From assembly GCF_034190915.1 (NCBI RefSeq), contig NW_026947500.1, positions 21,946,501 through 22,010,500 on the forward strand: a stretch of 64,000 nt of DNA. The letters run 5' to 3'. Positions within the stretch are counted from its first letter, which is position 1; each line of letters begins with the position of its first letter. Under the pieces are notes generated by a model. It was not told the DNA's origin. It ran no database searches and worked only from the letters and a program-made list of their open reading frames with translations. A program made the position numbers and the translations under genes. This DNA is from Cavia porcellus (taxonomy: Eukaryota > Chordata > Mammalia > Rodentia > Caviidae). Of the stretch, positions 56,085-64,000 are shown piece after piece.

Positions 56085-56165
56085 TTCTTAACTCCTTTGG
56101 GCCAACATCAGTATTTAAGAATAGATATTTTATAATACCTCCTTGGTTATCTTGAGGTTAAATCA
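56085..56165 (+). mobile_element. MIR fragment, plus strand
   Basis: AATTCTTAACTCCTTTGGGC, ATTTTATAATACCTCCTTGG and ATCTTGAGGTTAAAT fit the 3' part of MIR. Confidence 0.55.
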
Positions 56166-56174
56166 AAGATACAG

Positions 56175-56500
56175 ATCAAGTATCTGTGATCCAAAATGCT
56201 TGGGACCAGAAGAGTTTCATATTTTTGGAATATATATATTTTGGTCTAATCGTGTGCATGTATATTATTTATCATCTGTCTGTCTTATACATATTAACTG
56301 AAGGTAATTTTATGCAATATTTTTTAAAGGTTTGTACATGAAACAAAGTTTCATGGTATGGAGCTTTCAACTTGTACTGTGTTGCCTATGCTTGAAGTTG
56401 CATTTTTTGGAAGATTTCAGATTTTAGATGTTTGGACTTTGGATGTTGGATTTTTGGATTTTGGAGGGATGCTCACTCAACCTGTACTCTTTCAAGAAAA
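56175..56500 (+). mobile_element. Old DNA-transposon (MER-type) remnant
   Basis: GTGATCCAAAATGCTTGGGA, CCAGAAGAGTTTCATATTTT, GAAGGTAATTTTATGCAATA, TTTTTGGATTTTGGAGGGAT and GCTCACTCAACCTGTACT match a common mammalian non-autonomous DNA transposon with GTACAG...-type ends, by recall. Family name uncertain. Confidence 0.5.
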
Positions 56501-58329
56501 AGAATCAATGTATTGTCTTTACTACAGTACAAAGAGTTAAGACAGTAATTTTAATAAAGTAGTGAACGTTTCAGATGTAAGTTCTTGGGTATTATGACTC
56601 TGGAAGGCATAAGAAATCAGATTTATGTATGTAACATAAATCAGGCCCTCTGAGAATGAGGCACACAGGTCCAGACCAGAAGGGGAGTGTAATGTGACCG
56701 AGACAAACCTGAATGGGACAATGGACAGCTCTCGACAAAGCTCTGACCAAAGTGCAATGAAATCTCCCACAGTAGACATGGCACTTGCAGTTTTGGAGAA
56801 CTCAGAGAATGTGAAACATGGGGTAAAAACAGACTTAAGTTCTGAACATGGCTATCATGTACATAAAAGTACAATGAGAATCTGAAAATTATACATGACA
56901 GGTTCTCACTGTGAGGTAAGTTGTTAGTTTTCTTTAAACACTAAGTGCCAGTGGAGTCACAAACTTTATAAAGGGAAAGAGAAAGTAGATTTGGGATTGG
57001 TCCCATTATGAACCACTGTTCTGTTCTACAACTTTTTTTTTTTTTTTTTTTTGGTCTAGGTCACAAGCTAATGTCATTCAAGTATAGTAGCATTTTTGTA
57101 TGTCCACCTCCACTAGCCTCTGTTAGGTCAGTCTTACTACTGTGCATGCTGCCTCTGCTTCTTTGGTACACCTTTCTGCCAACTAAGCTACAGTGCTTGC
57201 CTTTGGCAAGGAACTGTGTGTCCATTGTATGAGTCTGAGTCTCAGACTTCTGAGTGTGCTCTTGATTATAGGCCATCTCACCCACTGAGATTGGCTCTTT
57301 TTCTGGAAAGTCCTGGAGTTCAGCTATCATTACTCACTTGACTCCAAAGGGAACCTTTGTTGTGTTGTTTTACCTACCAAGAAGGGCTCTTTGGATGTCC
57401 CTCTCAGTTCAGAACATAGCTAGGTTTGAGATGTTCCTTGGCCTTCCACCTGGTAACTTCTTAAGGTGGACACTTAGCAGCAGCAGTAGAAAGTTCTCCT
57501 CATTCTGGTACCACTGGCTTTCCTCATGAGTAGGCCAGCACTGTAACAATCAAAAACCATGATTCTTACAGAGACTATGATGACTGTGTGCAAAACCAGA
57601 TGTGATTATGGGGTTGTGCTTATTGGCACATTGGACAGAGAAAGCTTCCAGTGCATGGGATCTGTGATCACCATACAGGAGCTCTTCTTTTTGCTATGTG
57701 GGAACTTTTTTAAAACTTGAGAATCTGGTATCCTGGTATTCAGGGATGAGCTTCAGTAGGGCTATCAAAACTCATGAGATTGTGTGAAGATGTTGTAGGT
57801 ATATTAGAAGAAACTTCATCATTTTTGCCAGATACTCAAAGTAGGTCATAAAGAATTTTCTGTCTCCAGAAATTGCATATTCAAAAATCAGGTGAACTCT
57901 TCTCTGGAGGATGAGAATACCTAGATAAAGTAAAAAATATGCTTGAAGATGTGAAAAAGTTTGTAACTATAATACGTACTTGCTAGGTGGGAGTCAGGAG
58001 GGGTAGGCGCAAGGGAAGTGAGCCTGTTATGTGAGGGTGGGGTTAATATACCTGTTCCAGAGAAAGCAGCCAAGCAGCAGGGTACTTTCCGTAGTATTGC
58101 AGGACCTAGGAAATAGGAATTAGTGACTTGGCAAGTGAGCACATCCTGGTGAAACTTTTAATTTAGGCTGGGATCTTGAAGGGATGTATCTTAAGAGTAA
58201 GTGTAAACCAAAGTAGATAGGTCATCATGGAGTATAAAGTTGACACTCAGAGAGCTCAGTGACACAAACTGGACTAGGGTGATCCTGCATTACTAGAGTT
58301 TCAGGTCTGACAGAAGCCTCTTTGGAGGA
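56501..58329. other. Intronic tract, unidentified
   Basis: Includes a T run at 57031-57052. Short open frames (56694-56885 +, 57061-57330 -) have near-coding composition but no family I recognise. No splice-linked exon structure was found. Confidence 0.35.
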
Positions 58330-58700
58330 AGATGCATTAATGTTCCCCAGAAAGTTCTACTTTCTGCACTTTTAGTTACCTATGTGATTTCAAGCTATTA
58401 AGTGGAGAATTTCAGAAATCATAAAGTTTAAATTGTGTACCATGTTGAGTAATGTCATGAAATCTTTTTCCAACCCATTCTGTCCCACCTGGAATGTGAG
58501 TCATCCTTTTGTCCATTGTATCCACTGTGTGTATGTTATCACCCATTAACAAGTCATTTCCACTCTCACATTTACTCTCTTGGTTTTGCAATATTTGTAT
58601 GTCGGATTGGTTGCTGTCTGCAGTTTCAGGTAGAACTCAGGATCTTGGGATGTCTGCCTGACATATTAATGTGGCATTATCCTTAGTGCCTCAAATTATT
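58330..58700. mobile_element. Possible Tigger/pogo-like DNA transposon remnant
   Basis: AGAATTTCAGAAATCATAAA, TTGTGTACCATGTTGAGTAA, GTCATGAAATC and ATGTTATCACCCATTAACAA recall a decayed Tigger-group sequence. Low confidence. Confidence 0.35.
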
Positions 58701-58849
58701 TCTGCCCACAGTTTTACAAGTGCAGTGTGCAAATAAAAATAACTAAGTACCAAAGGACCAAGAAGTAAACACATACAAATATGCTTTAATGATAATTTAT
58801 AAAGATACAGAAACAAATTAATGGAAAGATTTCACTAGATGGTGCTGGA

Positions 58850-59173
58850 GTAACTGGATAGTGACCTAAACCTTTTATGTTATACAAAAATTAATTCACA
58901 AATGGATCAGGGACTTGAATGTAAAATGTAAAATATAGAAGTTTTTGGAAAACCAAAGAAAATCTTCAGGGCCTAGAGATAGGCATAGAGTTCTGAGACC
59001 TGATACACCAAGCGTGTTATGTCAAGGAAAACCCAATTGTTAAGACTGCATCAAAACTGAAATCCTATGTGTAAAACACGAAACAACAAACTGGAAGAAA
59101 ATATTTCCAAAACATGTAGCAGATAAAGAATTAGTAGCTAGACTATTTTTAAAAAAGCTCAAAACTGGGTGAC
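58850..59173 (+). mobile_element. L1 ORF2 fragment, plus strand (5' piece)
   Basis: AAAAATTAATTCACAAATGG, ATCAGGGACTTGAATGTAAA and ACTGGAAGAAAATATTTCC are L1 ORF2 C-terminal sequence. It stops at HAL1 copy 3 and resumes at 62088. Confidence 0.8.
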
Positions 59174-59188
59174 AAAAAACCCTAAAAA

Positions 59189-62072
59189 TGGGAACTTCCG
59201 GGAGAACATGGCGGATAGATAGCAGCTTCGGAGGCTCTCTGAGAAACCACACTTAAAATCCAGGAATGGTGCTGGGTGAGAAGTCCTAAGCAAGGGGAGA
59301 TACACCCTGCCGACCCAGGAATGGACTAAACTAAGAGAAGCCAACTAAAAATGCAATCCTGATGATATAACAGGAACAGATAAGGTCTTAGCGTGGAAGC
59401 TGGAGCCCATGCCACTGGCATAAATTCCCCTCTCAAGCGGGATTGGTGGGGAGTACCTGGCCTGGGTGATGCCGCTGACTTAAGAGCCAGTAGGCTAGCC
59501 CAAACAAGGTCCCAGCGCCTGGAGGTGCACCCTAGCAGTGAAGCCTTCGGTAGGTTGACCTGGAGGGATGGGCCCAGCAGAGGCTGCCCAGGTCTGTGTC
59601 TCCCTAGTACACTGCAGTGGGCGGGAACACCTAGCTGACGAATTCAAACAAACTGTAACCCACAAAGAAAGAAACTGGGCCTCCTATATATGCTTGTATA
59701 GCAGAAACAAAAAATATGGGAAGAGGGAGCAACAAGAAAGGGTCCTTGGCCCCCAATCCTGAGAAACATGCAATAGCAGACATGGCACCAATAGACATAA
59801 AGCAGTAACTCCAGAGCCTCATAGTTGAGTTTAGGAATGATGTTATTAATGACCTAAAGCAAGATATAAGTAGAATAGTTAGAGAAATGCTAAGCACCAC
59901 CCAAGAAAAAACAGATGGTGGAATGGAAGAACAGAAAAAAAGGGGAGAATTGTTTGATGGAGAGAATCAAGAAAACATAGAATATGTGAAGCAGGTTCAA
60001 AGAGATTACCAGGAAACTAAAAACTCTATCGAAAGCTGGCATAACAGCTTGAAAGAAACTAAGGATAGATTATCTGAACTGGAGGGCAGATTCGTAATGT
60101 GGGAGCATGAAATGAAAAACTTCATAAAAATAACAAAAAAACAAACAGCAATAATACAAAGGCTACAAGATGATAAGAGGATCTATAACTTAAGAATTAA
60201 GAACATAATATAAGTAGGGACACAAACAAATGGACTACAAAAGCTATTCACAGAAATAATCCAAGAGAATTTCCCTAATTTAGCAAAAGGTAAAGATACT
60301 CAGATGTATGAGGCATATAGGACCCCAGCCACCTACAACCCAAACAGAGCTACACCCAGACATATAGTAATCAAAATTCCAGAAATCCAATATAAGAACA
60401 GAATATTAAAAGCTGTCAGAGACAAGAAACAGATCACTTACAAGGGAACACCCTCAGAATTACAGCAGACTTCTCGGCACAAACCATCAAATCACGAAGA
60501 ACATGGGGGGAAATAATTGAAAGATAATAACCTCCAGCCAAGATTGATATATCCTGCACAACTGTCCCTGGAAATTGATGGAAAAACAAAGTCCTTCCAG
60601 GATAAAGAGGAACTAGGGGAATTTGCAACCACCAATTCAACTCTACAGAGAATACTGCAGGATATTCTAAAAAAGGAAAATACCAAGATTCCAGAAATAG
60701 TGGCAGAGAGGCCACAATGAATGGAGCAGAAAGTGAAATGAAGAAGACAAACTGACAACAAACGACAGAAAAAGATCTCAACAGAAAAGAGGCAGAGAAG
60801 ATCGGATGGTAGGAACAGCTATTTTGGAGAAAGCAAGACATCATAATAGCTAGTGATGATTTAGTTTCATCTTGTTTTGAAGTCCCATCAAGCTTTTTAT
60901 TCTGTCTCCATCGGTCTTAACAGGTTGTATCTTATTAGATTTTATTATATGTGATAATATAAGCAAAAGCTTTTATAGACAAAGAGATTATACAGAAACA
61001 ATGGTTCATTTTCTGTTAGCTAGTTCTGAATACCCTGTAATAATGTCATTCTCTTGTATGGTTTTACATTGTCTTGATATGTTTGGTGCTACAGTATATG
61101 AAGTTATATTCAAAGATTTCAAGGAAAGAGTCACTATGGTAACTACTTTTATGTCAGGATATCTTGAGGTGAAACACTATTTTGCTTAAATGGTTATGTT
61201 TTGACCTGTGCTATTCTGTTATGCCCTCTTTTATCTCAATCCCCCCTTTTTTTCTTTTTCTTTTTTTTTTCAATTATTTACTTCATTTTTATATTTTTAA
61301 TTAAGGGAAAAATAAATAAAAATATAACAGGATACATTATAGTAACCTTCTTTGACTTCCTATTAACTTGATTTGAAACCCTGTATTGCCCTCTGCTTTA
61401 ACTGATTTTCCCCTATTCTGTTTTGCTTGATAGTACCAAGTTTGAAAGTATAGGCAACAACTGTGAAGACAATAAGATCCATTATGACACCCATTCTAGT
61501 TGACTATTATCTTCTTTTAAAGTCCTGTAAAGTCTCCAATGTTTTGGTTGTATTCTCTAATGTTTTTTTCAATTTTATTATAACTGATGATATAGGCAAT
61601 TCTTCTTAAAATAGCAAGAGGCAGTATGGTAACCATTGTTGATCACAATGTATTTTGTTTTTACATTATCTATTATGTCCATCCTTTTGATTTGACTGAC
61701 TTTTTCTGATATGTCGCATTTGGTTTTACTCTCTTCAAAAAAGTAATAAGAACTGTGGAAGTAATAAACCCAAAATGTGTAATTGTCATTGTACAAAAGA
61801 AAAGAAAAACAGGTGCTTGAAAGGTTATAACTGCATATATATTTGAGTGTATAAGATGGGTAACCATATTACTGAGTTTTTTTGGATCATTGAACAAAAT
61901 TGTTTGTACTCTGTTTGAAAGTCCACTTTGTATACTTTAATTTTGTAACTTGAACAACTATTTCTAAGATGAGAATGTGTAATCTAATAACTAGTGATTT
62001 CTTCCTGTGTATTTTTTAAATTTTGTATTACTAGTACCCTTTTTCTGTTTTTTTCTTTTTCTCCTTTAAAAA
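59189..62072 (+). mobile_element. HAL1-type (ORF2-less L1) element, copy 3
   Basis: A 2884-bp element from TGGGAACTTCCGGGAGAACA to a T-rich 3' end plus A run. Perfect 15-bp duplication AAAAAACCCTAAAAA at 59174-59188 and 62073-62087. Same order as copies 1 and 2; the 5'UTR is shorter (59189-59715, about 527 bp) through an internal deletion. More diverged, so older. Nested in an L1 ORF2 fragment. Confidence 0.94.
59716..60755 (+). pseudogene. L1/HAL1 ORF1p, copy 3, multiply broken
   Basis: ATG 59716 (MGRGSNKKGSLAPN), then TAA at codon 31 (59806-59808). It is open again from Met 59887 for 108 codons to a second stop at 60211-60213, where 3 nt are missing. A 1-nt deletion near 60453 (in the GTPIRIT codons) and a 9-nt deletion near 60518 follow. 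The summed indels (-13) equal the length difference from the 1053-nt frame. The coiled-coil part remains close to copies 1 and 2. Confidence 0.92.
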
Positions 62073-62087
62073 AAAAAACCCTAAAAA

Positions 62088-62300
62088 CAAAAACACATGA
62101 AAATACCCATCTGGAAAATGAGCAAACGGACATCTCACTAAACAGATGAAATAGGTATATTGGAAATGTACATCATCATTAGCCATCACAAGGAGATCTT
62201 ATTACACACCTGACAGAATGCTAATGCACAGTCCAAGAATAGTAGATGCTGACAAAACTGAGATGCATGACTCATATATTTTTGGTAAGAATGTGGTCAT
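62088..62300 (+). mobile_element. L1 ORF2 fragment, plus strand (3' piece)
   Basis: CTGGAAAATGAGCAAACGGA, GGAAATGTACATCATCATTA and GCCATCACAAGGAGATCTTA continue the L1 ORF2 text of 58850-59173, with the HAL1 between. Confidence 0.7.
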
Positions 62301-62867
62301 GGATACAGTTCTGTACCCAAGACAGGTGCCTCTGTTGCACCTCCTTAGTACTGCCCTTGACAATTAGGCTGACTTTTGGCCTTTCACAGAAGTAACAGGA
62401 GCCAGAAGACAGTACATGCTATCTTCAAATGGAAGTGAGGGGCCGAGGAATCCTTTAAGAAGGAGATGTTGTAAAGTAAACAAAAAGTGGAAGAGTTATC
62501 ACCAGCAGATGCCTACTAAAGGGAACACTCTAAGTGTTCTTCAGCCGGAAGTAAAATGACCAGAAATAATCCTCCATGCCCCAAAATACAGGACATCTAG
62601 TCTCTAGACTTTTCTTGCACTAGTGGGTTTTGCCCCTGTGCACATCCGAATCACCAGTGGAACAAATAAACCAAAACCCTGCCCCATTCTTCAGTAGGTT
62701 TGATGTATGTGGCCTGGAGTTCTAGTGACACTATGCCCAGCCTCAGGTAAGAGACACTGGAACCATGCTTTGGAATAATGTAGTAAGGTGGCAGAGTGGA
62801 CTGCAGAATGAAGAGAAAGTAAAGTTGTGTCATGGATAAAACTGAACGTGCTCTGTCCCTTCTCCTT
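62301..62867. other. Tract between L1 fragment and ERV LTR
   Basis: Nothing recognised with confidence. Confidence 0.4.
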
Positions 62868-63211
62868 GACTGATCCGGCCTGCGGACCAATCTATGGGTC
62901 TCAACCTGGAGAGGGGATCGGGGATGGGGGCAGGACAAGAGAAAAGAGAGATGGAGACAGGATGAGATTCCAATCGAGTCTCGTTTATTTTTAAAATGGC
63001 TACAACTTATATAGGGTGGGGGGCGGGCCATAGGCAGGAAGAAGGCTTAATCTGATAGGTCATCATCATATCCGGATATATGATGTAAGCAGGAGGGGAT
63101 TGTGGGTAATGTAGGTGGACATGAGGATCATGGGAAATGTAGGCTGACACACAAAATGCCCTCAGGCAGGAGGGGCAGGGCAGCAGCAGCTATTCAAAGC
63201 CGCTCCCTACA
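62868..63211 (-). mobile_element. 3' LTR of a gammaretrovirus-like ERV, minus strand
   Basis: On the minus strand the LTR starts TGTAGGGAGCGGC directly after a polypurine tract and contains a TATA box (TATATAAG, 63006-63013). An AATAAA follows at 62984-62989, and then a pyrimidine-rich R/U5 region. The 3' end is uncertain: the CA at 62868-62869 or the CA at 62881-62882 would both serve, giving about 331-344 bp. The 5' LTR is outside the window, so neither LTR divergence nor target duplication can be measured. Confidence 0.75.
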
Positions 63212-63222
63212 TCTCCTCCCTT
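63212..63222 (-). promoter_or_regulatory. ERV polypurine tract
   Basis: The minus strand reads AAGGGAGGAGA immediately before the LTR TG, the expected plus-strand primer site. Confidence 0.8.
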
Positions 63223-63424
63223 ATTATTATATATATTTTTTGGAACATGGCAGGCCCTGGGAGGACAGCGCCTGTCTTGGGTCAAGGACTCCTCATATGA
63301 ACCCAATCGAGCCTTACCTGTCATGGGCCTGCAGGACAGCTGTTGGTCCTGGACCTGTCTTAGGTGGCCAATTGGCATTACATATGTGTCCTAGTTGCCC
63401 ATCTCTGACTGCCTGTCCAGTGCC

Positions 63425-64000
63425 TCAGGGCGTCTGGGCCACAGCATCATGTGGGCCGTCAGTGGGTGAATTTTCCCGATAAGTTTGCTGTTCTGCCATT
63501 TCCAACCGATGGTAATATACCTGAATGGGCTTTGCCATAAATGTGTCAACCTTGTTATTAACATTATTAATGAGTGTCACGATCCTCTGAAAAATACAAG
63601 GTCCTACAGTAAGCAGCAACAGCAAGGCAGCTAGGGGTCCCAAGAGGGGGGCAATGTAAGGGAAGAGACCCCCCCACATGGAGGAGAAGGTGGTTGCTCC
63701 GATGCGCTCCTTTTCTCTCTCTTTGAGGCGCTCTCTCAGTAAACTCATGGACTCTTTGACTACTCCTGAGTGGTCAGCATAAAAACAACACTCTTCCTTG
63801 AGGGCTGCACATAAGCCACCCTCCTTCATAAATAGGAGGTCTAGTCCTCTTCTATTTTGCAGGACTACCTCAGATAAAGACGTCAGGGACGCCTGTAGAG
63901 CTGTCACAGATGCTTCTATTTCTTTTAAATCCTGATCTACTGCTGCCTGTAATTGAGCTAGATGCTTATCTCCCAACACTAGAGCTGTGGTCCCTGTCCC
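63425..64000 (-). CDS. env: Endogenous gammaretroviral env, transmembrane (TM) part, partial
   Basis: A frame open from the window edge to TGA at 63425-63427, 191 codons, with no internal stop. Visible in order: a Gly/Thr-rich fusion-peptide end at the edge, an N-terminal heptad-repeat helix, the immunosuppressive-domain region followed by a CX6CC motif (C-AALKEE-CC) typical of gammaretroviral TM, a membrane-proximal region, a Leu-rich membrane span (about 63580-63640), and a cytoplasmic tail with a YYHRLEM segment. The SU part and pol/gag lie outside. It is part of an old provirus in the host genome; function is unknown. CX6CC marks the gamma-type Env, normally disulfide-linked to SU. Confidence 0.9.
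   Translation of the reverse strand, partial: GTGTTALVLGDKHLAQLQAAVDQDLKEIEASVTALQASLTSLSEVVLQNRRGLDLLFMKEGGLCAALKEECCFYADHSGVVKESMSLLRERLKEREKERIGATTFSSMWGGLFPYIAPLLGPLAALLLLLTVGPCIFQRIVTLINNVNNKVDTFMAKPIQVYYHRLEMAEQQTYRENSPTDGPHDAVAQTP

Larger units (their letters stand above)
19390..64000 (+). other. FANCC: Start of the large FANCC intron (no further exon found)
   Basis: After the third coding exon the frame is not picked up again. I looked for the next FANCC coding segment in this interval and did not find it. The interval is repeat-rich and holds all elements listed below. It is called intron by inference; genes nested on either strand cannot be excluded, but none were recognised apart from pseudogenes. 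Confidence 0.7.

Noticed and set aside
57061..57330. 89-codon minus-strand frame with ordinary amino-acid use
   Set aside because: No family recognised, stops on both sides, no splice sites in phase. It may be a decayed repeat.
1..64000. CRISPR arrays, bacterial operons, rRNA genes
   Set aside because: No regularly spaced repeats, no prokaryotic gene organisation and no rRNA sequence. The window is mammalian.

Overview
The window is mammalian nuclear DNA, almost certainly from a rodent. It carries tRNA-derived ID-type SINEs (at least 14) and 7SL-derived B1-type SINEs (about 10), L1 pieces of several ages, MIR/L2, MaLR-like LTRs and old DNA-transposon remnants, in an AT-rich intronic background. 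The ID variant and the young L1-like family suggest a lineage outside the mouse/rat group (a castorimorph such as beaver or kangaroo rat is my guess), but the genus cannot be fixed from sequence alone.

The only host gene I can support is FANCC on the + strand (Fanconi anaemia core-complex subunit). Three consecutive coding exons lie at 14637-14801, 16698-16782 and 19295-19389 (165, 85 and 95 nt). They encode residues 1-115 in a continuous frame, with AG/GT splice sites at every junction. The first exon carries 78 nt of 5'UTR with a 23-codon upstream ORF that stops one base before the FANCC ATG. Bases 1-14558 are read as the intron upstream of that exon, and 19390-64000 as part of the large intron after the third coding exon. 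The next coding exon was not found.

The rest is dominated by retroelements. The most notable are three nearly full-length copies (6795-9892 +, 31595-34702 -, 59189-62072 +) of one L1-derived element, about 3.1 kb long. It has an L1-like 5'UTR, an ORF1 of 350 codons plus stop, then about 1.3 kb of ORF2-free T-rich sequence ending in a poly(A)-type tail. Each copy has 13-15 bp target-site duplications. This is the architecture of a HAL1 (half-L1) non-autonomous LINE. A fourth 5' end is cut by the left edge, and a 5'-truncated tail lies near 50.0-50.2 kb. ORF1 is broken in every copy. Copies 1 and 2 are inverted and copies 1 and 3 are direct repeats around the FANCC exons.

Other landmarks: an ANP32E processed pseudogene embedded in a decayed L1 (28.2-29.4 kb); HAL1 copy 3 nested in an L1 ORF2 fragment; recent local tandem duplications at 52.2 and 55.5 kb; and, at the right edge on the - strand, the 3' end of a gammaretrovirus-like endogenous provirus (env transmembrane ORF, polypurine tract, 3' LTR with TATA box and poly(A) signal).
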